DNA of 64,000 nucleotides from Solirubrobacter ginsenosidimutans. GTDB lineage: Bacteria; Actinomycetota; Thermoleophilia; Solirubrobacterales; Solirubrobacteraceae. Positions 8,854-18,692 of the stretch are shown here, piece after piece. Both the position numbers and the translations under genes were made by a program. Position 1 is the stretch's first letter. Every line of letters begins with the position of its first letter. The stretch covers positions 62,001 through 126,000 of the forward strand of contig NZ_JAPDOD010000025.1 of NCBI RefSeq assembly GCF_027587205.1, written 5' to 3'. The notes below the pieces were generated by a model. It was given only the letters and a program-made list of their open reading frames with translations. It was not told the origin of the DNA and ran no database searches.

Positions 8854-9819
8854 GTGCCTTTCCATCCCGCCTATCTGATCCACGGAGACGACCACGGCCG
8901 GATCGCCGAGCGGCGCGCCAGCCTGCGCCAGCTGGCCGAATCGGCGGCGGGAACGGCGGGGGTCGAGGTCTACGAGGCCGACCAGTGCACGCCGGAGGCG
9001 GTCGCCGGCGCGCTGAGCGCGATGACCTTCGCGATGGGGCGGCGGTTCGTGATCGCCGACGGCGTCGAGCGCTGGAAGGACTCGGACGTCGCGCCGGTCG
9101 CGTCAGCGCTCGCAAGCGCCGATCCCGAGACGCTCACGGTCGCCTTCTTCGCCCGCGAGGAGGGGCGCTACAAGGCGCCGCCGAAGCTCCACGACGCGGT
9201 CAAGAAGGCGGGCGGCAAGATCGCGGCCGAGATGAACGTCAAGCCCAAGGACCTGCCGAGCTGGGTGATCGAGCAGGCCAAGGAGGCCGGCGTCAAACTC
9301 GACCGCAACGCGGCCCGCGCGCTGATCGCCCAGGTCGGCGACCGCCAGCAGCGCCTCGTGCGCGAGCTGGAGAAGCTCGCGCTCGAGCACGGCAAGGGCG
9401 CGACGATCGGCGCGGAAGAGGTCGAGGAGTCCTGCGCCACGTCGGCGGAGCGCAAGGTCTGGACGCTGGCCGACGCGCTCGTCGACGGCGACCGCAAGAC
9501 CGCGGTCGCGACGCTGCTCGAGCTGCGCCAGCAGGGCGAGCGCATCACCGGCCTCACCTACCGGATGGCCGGCAAGCTGCGGGAGGCGGCGATGGTCGCC
9601 GACGCGCTCGCCGCCGGGCAATCGCGCGCGCAGGCCAAGAAGCTGCTGCGCGGCGCGCCCTGGGCCGCGGACAAGACGCTCGCGGCGATCGAGAAGCGCG
9701 ACGCCGAGTCGCTGCGCCGCGCGGTGGCGGCGATCGCCGACCTCGAGGTCGAGACCCGCGGCGGCGAGCTCAGCGAGGACACCGAGGCGATCCGCGCCGT
9801 GCTGATCGCGACCCGGTAG
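8854..9819 (+). CDS. holA: DNA polymerase III subunit delta
   Basis: Delta subunit of the clamp loader, which opens the beta clamp and loads it on DNA. 321 aa, usual for actinobacterial HolA. GTG start gives MPFHPAYLIHGDDHGRI, the typical N-terminus; the AAA+-like domain lacks a real Walker A, as expected for delta. The middle contains KPKDLPSWVIEQAKEAGVKL and LVRELEKLAL, characteristic of the family; the C-terminal helical domain has ERITGLTYRMAGKLREA. It follows the response regulator by only 10 bp but is not functionally related to it. Confidence 0.9.
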   Translation: MPFHPAYLIHGDDHGRIAERRASLRQLAESAAGTAGVEVYEADQCTPEAVAGALSAMTFAMGRRFVIADGVERWKDSDVAPVASALASADPETLTVAFFAREEGRYKAPPKLHDAVKKAGGKIAAEMNVKPKDLPSWVIEQAKEAGVKLDRNAARALIAQVGDRQQRLVRELEKLALEHGKGATIGAEEVEESCATSAERKVWTLADALVDGDRKTAVATLLELRQQGERITGLTYRMAGKLREAAMVADALAAGQSRAQAKKLLRGAPWAADKTLAAIEKRDAESLRRAVAAIADLEVETRGGELSEDTEAIRAVLIATR

Positions 9820-9827
9820 GGCCGACA

Positions 9828-9954
9828 GCCGGCGGGCGGGTGTACTCGCGGGTGGGGAGACCGAGCGAGCGCGGCGAGGTGCCGGCCGGCGGGCGCGAGC
9901 GCGTGTGCGGCGAGACCGCGCGAGAGCGGCGCGGTGCCAGCCGGCGGGCGCGAT
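9828..9954. repeat. Imperfect ~55-bp tandem repeat in intergenic region
   Basis: The 11-mer GCCGGCGGGCG recurs at 9828, 9885 and 9940. The last two lie in clear imperfect repeats of period 55 (units beginning GAGACCG at 9857 and 9912). It fills most of the 240-bp gap between holA and the GH15 gene. No ORF, tRNA or hairpin of note explains it. Confidence 0.6.
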
Positions 9955-10059
9955 GAGAACGGCGCGGCGCCAGGCCCGTGCGTCCGCTTGCCACGAAAGG
10001 GCGGGACGCGGATTGCGCGTGACCCGCGCCGGAGCGCAGTTTGAGAGGATCCCGCTCCA

Positions 10060-11988
10060 ATGTCGCTCGAGAACCCGGATCCACCGCTCGTCTCGCCCTT
10101 CCCGCCGATCGCCGACTACGGCTTTCTGTCGGACTGCGAGACCTGCGCGCTCGTCGCTCCCAGTGGGGCGATCGAGTGGATGTGCCTGCCACGCTACGAC
10201 GGGCCGAGCGTGTTCGGCGCGATCCTGGACCGCGACGCCGGGACGTTCCGGCTCGGCCCCGCCGACACGATGGTTCCCGCGGCGCGGCGGTACCTGCCCG
10301 GCACGATGATCCTCGAGACCTCGTGGGGGACGAGCCGGGGCTGGGTGATCGTGCGCGACGTCCTGCTGGTCGGTCCGTGGCACGACACCGAGGAGCGCTC
10401 GACGACGCACCGCCGCGCGCCCACGGACTACGACGCCGACCACGTCCTGCTGCGCACGGTGCGCTGCGTCAACGGCAGCGTCGAGGTCCAGCTCGAGTGC
10501 GACCCGATCTTCGACTACGGCCGCCGCTACGCGCACTGGGAGTACGTCGGCGAGGGCTATAACGAGGCGGTCGCGACGTCCGACGGCTGGCCGACGAAGC
10601 TCACGCTCACGACCGACCTGCGGGTCGGCTTCGAAGGCTCGCGCGTCCGCGCGCTCACGACGCTGCACGACGGTGACACGGCGTTCGTCGCGCTCGCGTT
10701 CTCCGATCACCCCGGCCCGAAGACCTACAGCGACGCCTACAGCCGCCTGGTCAACACCGCCGACTACTGGCATCAGTGGCTCGCCCACGGCACGTTCCCG
10801 GACCATCCATGGCGCCAGTACCTGCAGCGCTCGGCGCTCACGCTGAAGGGCCTGACCTACTCGCCCACGGGCGCGATGATCGCCGCCGCGACCACCTCGC
10901 TGCCCGAGACGCCGGGCGGCGAGCGCAACTGGGACTACCGCTACTCGTGGGTCCGCGACAGCACGTTCATGCTCTGGGGCCTGCACTCGCTCGGCTTCGA
11001 GTGGGAGGCCAACGACTACTTCTATTTCATGCAGGAGGTCGCGCAGTCCGACGACCTGCAGGTGATGTACGGCATCCAGGGCGAGCGGGAGCTGATCGAG
11101 GACACGCTCGACCACCTCTCCGGCTACGACAACGCCCGCCCGGTCCGCATCGGCAACGGCGCCTACAACCAGCGCCAGCACGACGTGTGGGGCACGATGC
11201 TGGACTCGATCTTCCTGCACGCGAAGTCCCGCGACCACCTGCCGGAGCGCCGCTGGCCGCTGATCGAGCGGCTCGTCGAGGCCGCGATCGAGAACTGGAA
11301 GCTCCCCGACCGCGGCATCTGGGAGGTGCGGGGTGAGGACAAGCACTTCGTGTCCTCCAAGGTCATGTGCTGGGTCGCGTGCGATCGCGGCGCCCGCCTG
11401 GCGCGGCTGCGCGAGGCGCATGAGCACGCCACGCGCTGGCAGGCGCACGCGGACGAGATCAAGGCTGACATCATCGAGCACGGCTGCAAGAACGGCGTCT
11501 TCACGCAGCACTACGAGACCGACAGCTTGGACGCGAGCGCGCTGCTGATCCCGCTCACGCGGTTCCTGCCGGCCGACGACGTCCGGGTGCGCAAGACCGT
11601 GCTCGCGATCGCCGACAACCTGACGGTCGACGGCCTCGTGCTGCGCTACAAGGTCGAGGAGACCGACGACGGCCTGCAGGGCGAGGAGGGCACGTTCACG
11701 ATCTGCTCGTTCTGGCTCGTGAGCGCCCTCAGCGAGATCGGCGAGCATTCGCTGGCCCGCGACCTGTGCCAGAAGCTGTTGGGCTACGCGTCACCGCTGC
11801 ATCTGTACGCGGAGGAGATCGATCCGCGCAGCGGCCGCCACCTCGGCAACTTCCCGCAGGCGTTCACCCACCTGGCGCTGATCAACGCCGTCATGCACGT
11901 CATCCGCGCCGACGAGAAGCTCGCCAAGGGCATCCAGCCGCTCTCGGCGCAGGACCCGACGACGGACGTCGTCCCGCCTGCCATCTAG
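10060..11988 (+). CDS. GH15-family glucoamylase/trehalase-like glycosidase
   Basis: Cytoplasmic glycoside hydrolase family 15 protein (642 aa, no signal peptide), likely cutting alpha-linked glucose from trehalose or oligosaccharides. Actinobacterial members of this type include trehalases, so trehalose is a real alternative to glucoamylase. The N-terminal beta-sandwich begins IADYGFLSDCETCALVAPSGAIEWMCLPRYD-like and the (alpha/alpha)6 barrel starts near 270. Key motifs: WDYRYSWVRDSTF near 291, GIWEVRG near 420 (candidate general acid Glu) and GEEGTFTICSFW near 542 (candidate general base Glu). ATG start with GAGAGG 17 bp upstream. Monocistronic, closed by a strong hairpin. Substrate cannot be fixed from sequence alone. 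Confidence 0.85.
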   Translation: MSLENPDPPLVSPFPPIADYGFLSDCETCALVAPSGAIEWMCLPRYDGPSVFGAILDRDAGTFRLGPADTMVPAARRYLPGTMILETSWGTSRGWVIVRDVLLVGPWHDTEERSTTHRRAPTDYDADHVLLRTVRCVNGSVEVQLECDPIFDYGRRYAHWEYVGEGYNEAVATSDGWPTKLTLTTDLRVGFEGSRVRALTTLHDGDTAFVALAFSDHPGPKTYSDAYSRLVNTADYWHQWLAHGTFPDHPWRQYLQRSALTLKGLTYSPTGAMIAAATTSLPETPGGERNWDYRYSWVRDSTFMLWGLHSLGFEWEANDYFYFMQEVAQSDDLQVMYGIQGERELIEDTLDHLSGYDNARPVRIGNGAYNQRQHDVWGTMLDSIFLHAKSRDHLPERRWPLIERLVEAAIENWKLPDRGIWEVRGEDKHFVSSKVMCWVACDRGARLARLREAHEHATRWQAHADEIKADIIEHGCKNGVFTQHYETDSLDASALLIPLTRFLPADDVRVRKTVLAIADNLTVDGLVLRYKVEETDDGLQGEEGTFTICSFWLVSALSEIGEHSLARDLCQKLLGYASPLHLYAEEIDPRSGRHLGNFPQAFTHLALINAVMHVIRADEKLAKGIQPLSAQDPTTDVVPPAI

Positions 11989-12001
11989 GACCCCTTAACG
12001 A

Positions 12002-12033
12002 ACAACGCCGGCGTCACAGGACGCCGGCGTTGT
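12002..12033. terminator. Bidirectional hairpin between GH15 gene and rpsT
   Basis: A 14-bp perfect stem (left arm starts ACAACGCCGGCGTC, loop ACAG) centred between the convergent stops at 11988 and 12056. It lacks a long T run but is symmetrical and suits termination from both sides. Confidence 0.75.
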
Positions 12034-12055
12034 GAAGGCGAATGCCCGGGTCGAG

Positions 12056-12325
12056 CTAGGCGACCGGGACGGCGCGGCGAATGCGCTCGGCGCGGGACTT
12101 CTTGCGGGCGCCGGTGTTGGCGTGCAGCGCGCCGCGCTTCACGGCCTTGTCGATCAGCGACACGAGCTTCTTGTGCTCGGCGTCGATGACATCGACATCG
12201 CCGGCGGTCACGGCGGTTTCGAGGCGCCGGAAGTACGTCTTGATCTGCGACGTGTAGTGGCGGTTCTCGAAGCGCTCACGCTGCGAGCGACTGTTCCGCT
12301 TAATTTGTGACTTGATGTTGGCCAT
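12056..12325 (-). CDS. rpsT: 30S ribosomal protein S20
   Basis: Small basic protein of 89 aa that binds 16S rRNA in the 30S subunit. The start at 12325 gives MANIKSQIKRN, the conserved S20 N-terminus; nine further in-frame residues upstream are discarded. RSQRERFENRH, VSLIDKAVKRG and GALHANTGARKKSRA are typical S20 motifs. It is transcribed alone, divergent from murJ, with a TATAGT -10-like hexamer upstream and a strong terminator downstream. Confidence 0.96.
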   Translation of the reverse strand: MANIKSQIKRNSRSQRERFENRHYTSQIKTYFRRLETAVTAGDVDVIDAEHKKLVSLIDKAVKRGALHANTGARKKSRAERIRRAVPVA

Positions 12326-12361
12326 AGTGAGAAGGTCACGGAAGGTCCGCAACGGCGGCGT

Positions 12362-12367
12362 ACTATA
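12362..12367 (-). promoter_or_regulatory. Candidate -10 element of rpsT
   Basis: Read on the minus strand the hexamer is TATAGT (5/6 to TATAAT), about 37 bp before the rpsT start. I see no convincing -35. The plus strand of the same spot reads TACTAT and ends 10 bp before the TTG start of murJ, so it could serve murJ as well. Confidence 0.4.
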
Positions 12368-12376
12368 GCGCGCTGC

Positions 12377-13972
12377 TTGGCCAAACCAGACGTCGCACCT
12401 CGCCGCCGCACCGCGGTCAACACCCTGATCTTCTCAGTCGGGACGGGCCTCTCGCGTGTCGCGGGCCTGATCCGGGAGATCGTGGCCGCCAGCTACTTCG
12501 GCACCAGTGGCGCGGCCTCCGCGTTCACGCTCGCGTTCCAGATCCCGAACCTGATCCGCGCGCTGGTCGCCGACGCGGCGCTCTCAAGCGCCTTCGTCCC
12601 GGTCTTCAGCGAGCTGCTGGAAGAGAAGAAGAAACGCGAGGCCTATCAGCTGGCGGCGGCCCTCGCGGGCCTGCTGCTGGTCGGGCTGACCCTGATCACG
12701 ATCGCGTTCATCCTTCTCGCGCCGGTGATCATCCCGCCCTTCACGGGCGACGAGTTCACCCCGGCGCTCGAAGACCTGTGCGTCGGCCTCAGCCAGGTGC
12801 TCTTCCCGATCGTGATCCTGCTCGGGCTCACGGGGCTCGCGGTCGGCATCCTCAACGTGCACGACCACTTCACGATCCCCGCGATCGCGCCACTGGTCTG
12901 GAACATCGTGATCATCGCCGGGCTGGTCGGGCTGGCGCCGCTCTTCGAGGGTGACAATCAGCTCTACGCCTACGCGCTCGGGGTGGTCGCGGGCACGCTC
13001 GTCCAGCTGCTGATGATGCTTCCGGCGCTGCGCCGGATCGGGTTCCCGATCGGCACGATCCGGCTGCCCAGACGCGACGACGTGCGGGTCAAGCGCGTGC
13101 TGCTGCTGATGCTGCCGGTCTCGGTCGGGCTCGGGCTGATCAACATCAACCTGCTGCTGAATTCGACGATCGGCCTGCTCGTGTCCCCGCAGGTGCCGCG
13201 CGCGGTCGACGCCGCCTTCCGCATCTACATGCTCCCGCAGGGGATGTTCAGCGTCGCGGTGGCGACCGTGCTCTTCCCGCAGCTCTCCCGCCTCGCCACG
13301 CGCAAGGACTACGTCGGGATGCAGGCGACGATCGGGGTCGGCCTGCGGCAGATCGCGCTGCTGCTGATTCCGGCCGGCGCGGCGATGCTCGTGCTCAGCG
13401 ATCCGATGGTGCGCCTCGTCTACCAGCGCGGGGAGTTCGACGCCGAGTCGACGAGGCTGACCGCCGAGGCGCTGTTCTGGTTCAGCTTCAGCCTCCCGTT
13501 CAGCGGGTTCGTCCTGATGCTCACCCGCGGATTCTTCGCGCTCCAGCGCCCGTGGGTGCCGACGACGCTGGCGGTCGGCTCGCTGGCGATCAACGCGATC
13601 GGCTCGTATCTGCTGTCCGGGCCGATGGGGATCGGGGGCATCGTGCTCGGCACGACGATCTCCAACGTCGCGCTCGTGCTGGCCGAGGCGGTGATGCTGC
13701 GCCGGGCGCTCGGCGGGTTCCAGACGGGGGAGACGCTCACTACGATCGCGCAAGTCCTCGTCGGGGCGGCCCTCCTCGCGCTCGTCGCCTACGGCGTCTG
13801 GTGGGCGGTCGACGATGTTCTCGGGCGCTCGCTGATCGGGCAGGTCCTCAGCGTCGGTTTGGCTCTCATAGCGGGCTCAGCGGCGTACGCGGCGGTCGTT
13901 CTGGGGCTGAAAATCCCGGAGGCACGGCAGATCGTCGAACTTTTCGCCGGAAGGCTCCGGCGCGGCTCGTAA
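12377..13972 (+). CDS. murJ: Lipid II flippase MurJ (MviN)
   Basis: Polytopic membrane protein (531 aa) that flips lipid-linked peptidoglycan precursor to the outer face. Starts at TTG with MAKPDVAPRRRTAVNTL, then VGTGLSRVAGLIREIVAASYFG, the conserved first helix region of MurJ. IPNLIRALVADAALSSAFVPVF and a dozen further hydrophobic segments match the family, and MLPQGMFSVAVATVLFPQLS is also characteristic. Unlike many actinobacterial homologues it has no C-terminal pseudokinase extension. No Shine-Dalgarno sequence is visible before the TTG. It is followed 12 bp later by lepA. Confidence 0.92.
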   Translation: MAKPDVAPRRRTAVNTLIFSVGTGLSRVAGLIREIVAASYFGTSGAASAFTLAFQIPNLIRALVADAALSSAFVPVFSELLEEKKKREAYQLAAALAGLLLVGLTLITIAFILLAPVIIPPFTGDEFTPALEDLCVGLSQVLFPIVILLGLTGLAVGILNVHDHFTIPAIAPLVWNIVIIAGLVGLAPLFEGDNQLYAYALGVVAGTLVQLLMMLPALRRIGFPIGTIRLPRRDDVRVKRVLLLMLPVSVGLGLININLLLNSTIGLLVSPQVPRAVDAAFRIYMLPQGMFSVAVATVLFPQLSRLATRKDYVGMQATIGVGLRQIALLLIPAGAAMLVLSDPMVRLVYQRGEFDAESTRLTAEALFWFSFSLPFSGFVLMLTRGFFALQRPWVPTTLAVGSLAINAIGSYLLSGPMGIGGIVLGTTISNVALVLAEAVMLRRALGGFQTGETLTTIAQVLVGAALLALVAYGVWWAVDDVLGRSLIGQVLSVGLALIAGSAAYAAVVLGLKIPEARQIVELFAGRLRRGS

Positions 13973-13984
13973 CCTAAGTGTGCT

Positions 13985-15789
<1,805 letters not shown>

Positions 15790-15790
<1 letters not shown>

Positions 15791-16200
15791 TGGCCGCGTC
15801 CACGACCGACACGTACGTCGTCGGCCGCGAGAAGATCCGCGAGTACGCCTCGTCGATCGGTGAGACGGCCGCCATCTGCCACGACGTGGAGGCCGCGCGC
15901 GCCGCGGGCTACGCCGACGTCGTGGCGCCGCCGATGTTCGCCGCGGTCTACTCGTGGCGCGCGATGGGTCCCGCCGTGCTGGACCCCGAGGTCGGCATCG
16001 ACTTCTCCCGCCTGGTCCACGGCGCGCAGGACTTCACCTGGCACGCCCCGGTGGTCGCCGGCGACGAGATCACCACCGAGGCGGCGTTCGGCGACGTCGC
16101 CAAACGCGCCGACATCATGGTCTACACGTTCACCTCGCGCTCGGTCAATCAGCGCGGTGAGCTCGTCTGCGAGGGGACATGGACGAACTTCGTGAGATGA
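15790..16200 (+). CDS. MaoC-like (3R)-hydroxyacyl-ACP dehydratase subunit, HadA/HadC type
   Basis: 136-aa hot-dog protein of the N-terminal MaoC/FAS1 dehydratase type. It resembles the HadA/HadC subunit of type II fatty-acid synthase dehydratases, which stabilises the complex and lacks the hydratase catalytic motif. Visible features: VGREKIREYASSIGE at the start, VAPPMFAAVYSW, DFSRLVHGAQDFTWHAPV and a conserved end WTNFVR. It overlaps lepA by one base and the next subunit by up to 22 bases. Together the pair should dehydrate 3-hydroxyacyl-ACP in fatty-acid elongation. Confidence 0.85.
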
Positions 16201-16544
16201 AGGTCACGCCCGATCGGTACGTGACGTACCGGTACGCGGGCGCGTCGGGGGACTTCAACCCGATCCACCTCGACGACGAGTTCGCGCGCTCCGTCGACCT
16301 TCCCGGCCACATCCTGCACGGGCTGTGGACGATGGCGCAGGTTGCGCGCGCGGCCTCCGGCGAGGACCCGGTCGCGCTGAAATCCCTGTCGGTCCAGTTC
16401 CGCGGCCTGGGCGTGCCGGAGAAGGAGATCGCCGTCACCTCGAAGTTGAAATCCTCGGGGGACGGGGAGGCCGTCTTCGACTGCGAAGCGGTGCAGGACG
16501 GCAACAAGCTCGTTCGCCGCGGCCGAGCGGTTCTTAGAATCTAA
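16179..16544 (+). CDS. MaoC-like (3R)-hydroxyacyl-ACP dehydratase subunit, HadB type
   Basis: 121-aa catalytic partner of the preceding subunit. The hydratase-2 motif ASGDFNPIHLD supplies the catalytic Asp and His, and PGHILHGLWTMAQ follows. The start could also be ATG 16197, which overlaps the upstream stop as ATGA, like most junctions in this operon. GAGGGG lies too close to the 16179 ATG to decide. The C-terminal half is a normal hot-dog helix and sheet. Confidence 0.86.
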   Translation: MDELREMKVTPDRYVTYRYAGASGDFNPIHLDDEFARSVDLPGHILHGLWTMAQVARAASGEDPVALKSLSVQFRGLGVPEKEIAVTSKLKSSGDGEAVFDCEAVQDGNKLVRRGRAVLRI

Positions 16545-16547
16545 GGA

Positions 16548-17552
16548 GTGCTGACTCCCCGCCAGGCCCTGTTGCTCGGCAAGGTGGTGGACGGCTTCGC
16601 GCAGACCGGGCTTCCGGTCGGCTCCAAGACGCTCGCCGCCGATCCCGACGTTCCCGCGGGTCCGTCGACGGTCCGCAACGAGCTCGCCGTGCTCGAGGAG
16701 AACGGGTTGCTCGCGCACCCGCACACCTCGGCGGGCCGGATTCCGACCGATGCCGGCTATCGCTACTACGTCGATTGGCTGCTGCCGGAGGCGCCCGCCG
16801 CTGAGCTGCGGCTGTCGCTCGTCCGGCGACAGGTCGACGAGGCGATGCGGGTCACGACCGAGACGCTCTCGCAGGTGACGAACCTCCTCGCGATCGTCTC
16901 GGCGCCCCCGATCGGCACGACGACGATCCGCCACATCGAGGTCCTGCTGCTGCAGCCGCAGGTGTTGATGGTGGTCGTGATCACGTCCACGGGCGGCGTC
17001 TCCAAGAAGGTTTTTACGTTCGATTCCCCGCTGGATAGCGGTTTGACCGATTGGGCGGGGTCGTACCTGAACGAGCGCCTGGTGGGCATGGGCCTGGGCG
17101 CGCGGATGTTGCAGTCCAAGCTCGCGGACCCGTCCTTGAACGCGGGCGAGCGGGCGTTCATCGTCGAGCTGGCGCCGGTGTTCAGCGAGCTGGCGGAGAC
17201 CGCCGAGGACACGCTGTACGTCGACGGCGCGCACCGGCTGGTCTCGGAGTACCGCTTTCAGGACGTCTCCCAGCTCAACGCGCTGATGGAGATGCTCGAG
17301 CGGCGGGTGTCGATGCTGGGCGTGCTGACCGCCGCCCTGGACTCCCGCACCTCGTACGTGCGGATCGGGGTCGAGAACCCCGAGCCCGCGCTGCAATCCT
17401 TGTCGCTGGTGGCCGCCAACTACGGCTTGCCCCAGCGCAATCTTGGCACCGTGTCGGTGATCGGACCGACGCGAATGGACTATGCGCGGGCGATCCGGTC
17501 CGTGCGCGAGGCGGCCTATGAGCTGTCGCGCTTCATCGAGGAGCTGTACTAA
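16548..17552 (+). CDS. hrcA: Heat-inducible transcription repressor HrcA
   Basis: Represses heat-shock genes by binding CIRCE operators; 334 aa, normal length. The N-terminal winged helix (about 1-75) contains LPVGSKTLAA, GPSTVRNELAVLEENGLLAHPHTSAGRIPTD-like sequence, and the C-terminal GAF-like domain ends in ALQSLSLVAANYGLPQRNLGTVSVIGPTRMDYARAI-like sequence typical of HrcA. GTG start: AAGGAG abuts and overlaps it, an unusually short spacing. It sits just ahead of dnaJ, as in many actinobacteria. I see no full CIRCE in the window. Confidence 0.95.
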   Translation: MLTPRQALLLGKVVDGFAQTGLPVGSKTLAADPDVPAGPSTVRNELAVLEENGLLAHPHTSAGRIPTDAGYRYYVDWLLPEAPAAELRLSLVRRQVDEAMRVTTETLSQVTNLLAIVSAPPIGTTTIRHIEVLLLQPQVLMVVVITSTGGVSKKVFTFDSPLDSGLTDWAGSYLNERLVGMGLGARMLQSKLADPSLNAGERAFIVELAPVFSELAETAEDTLYVDGAHRLVSEYRFQDVSQLNALMEMLERRVSMLGVLTAALDSRTSYVRIGVENPEPALQSLSLVAANYGLPQRNLGTVSVIGPTRMDYARAIRSVREAAYELSRFIEELY

Positions 17553-17558
17553 AGCGTT

Positions 17559-18692
17559 ATGCCGCGGGATTACTACGAGGTGCTGGGGGTTCCGCGCGAC
17601 GCGGACGAGGCGACGATCAAGAAGTCCTTCCGTCGTCTGGCGCGCGAGCTGCACCCGGACGTGAACGCCCACGACCCCGACGCCGAGGACAAGTTCAAGG
17701 AGGCCGCCGAGGCCTACGAGGTCCTGTCGGACGCGACGCGACGTCAGACCTACGACGCCTACGGCCACGACGGGCTCAAATCCGGCGGGTTCTCGCCCAA
17801 CTTCGAAGGCTTCGGGTCGATCTCGGATCTGTTCAGCGCGTTCTTCGGCCAGGGCGGCGGATTCGACGCCGCATTCGGCGGCACCCGCGCGCGGGGTGGG
17901 GCCGTGCAGGGTGGGGACGTCGCGCTGGCGGTCTCGATCTCTCTGGGCGACGCCGCGCGCGGCACCTCGGTCGAGGTGACCTACGACGCGACCGCGCTGT
18001 GCGAGACCTGCCACGGCAACGGAGCGGAGCCGGGCACGCCGATCGTCACCTGCGACAAGTGCCGCGGCGCAGGGCAGATCCAGGCCGTGCAGCGCACCCG
18101 CTTCGGCCAGATGGTCCGCACCGCGCTGTGCGACAAGTGCGGCGGCGACGGCCGGATCGCCGAGCAGCCGTGCCACACCTGCGACGGGCGCGGCATGACG
18201 GTCGCGCAGCGCCACGTGAAGGTCGACATCCCGGCCGGGATCGAGGACGGCCAGCGGATGCGGGTCACCGGCCGCGGGCACGCGGGTGAGCGCGGCGGGC
18301 CCGCCGGCGACCTGTACGTGGTCGTGCGGGTGGCGGAGGACGAGCGCTTCATCCGCGATCGTGAGGATCTGGTGACCGTGGTCGACGTTCCGGCGCCGCT
18401 GGCGGCTCTGGGCACGAAGATCGCGGTGCCGACCTTGGATGGCGACGTGCCGCTGGACGTGCCGGCGGGCACCCAGCCGGGCGAGACCATCGTGATGAAC
18501 GGGCGCGGCATGCCGCCGTTGGGGCGCGGGCGCACCGGCGATCTGCGCGTGGTGATCAACGTCGTGATCCCGCGGCGGCTCTCGCGCAAGCAGAAGGACC
18601 TGCTCAACCAGTTCTCGGAGTCGCTGACCGAGGACAACCTGCGCGAGGACGAGGGCATGATCGCGAAGCTCAAACGGGCGCTGGTGGGGTGA
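17559..18692 (+). CDS. dnaJ: Chaperone protein DnaJ
   Basis: Hsp40 co-chaperone stimulating DnaK ATPase; 377 aa. J domain at 1-66 with HPD at 32-34, a Gly/Phe-rich linker to about 115, then four zinc-binding repeats starting at residue 148: CETCHGNG, CDKCRGAG, CDKCGGDG and CHTCDGRG. The substrate-binding C-terminal domains follow. All eight cysteines are present. ATG start 6 bp after the hrcA stop, so the two are cotranscribed; dnaK and grpE are not in the window. The end overlaps the next methyltransferase by GTGA. Confidence 0.97.
   Translation: MPRDYYEVLGVPRDADEATIKKSFRRLARELHPDVNAHDPDAEDKFKEAAEAYEVLSDATRRQTYDAYGHDGLKSGGFSPNFEGFGSISDLFSAFFGQGGGFDAAFGGTRARGGAVQGGDVALAVSISLGDAARGTSVEVTYDATALCETCHGNGAEPGTPIVTCDKCRGAGQIQAVQRTRFGQMVRTALCDKCGGDGRIAEQPCHTCDGRGMTVAQRHVKVDIPAGIEDGQRMRVTGRGHAGERGGPAGDLYVVVRVAEDERFIRDREDLVTVVDVPAPLAALGTKIAVPTLDGDVPLDVPAGTQPGETIVMNGRGMPPLGRGRTGDLRVVINVVIPRRLSRKQKDLLNQFSESLTEDNLREDEGMIAKLKRALVG

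Noticed and set aside
13970..13984. AACCTAAG after murJ, like the ends of the paired-palindrome elements
   Set aside because: No palindrome or second end accompanies it; a chance 8-mer.
16546..16554. GAGTGCTGA at the hrcA start, 8/9 like the right half of a CIRCE operator
   Set aside because: The left half TTAGCACTC is absent at the required 9-bp spacing, so it is not a CIRCE element.
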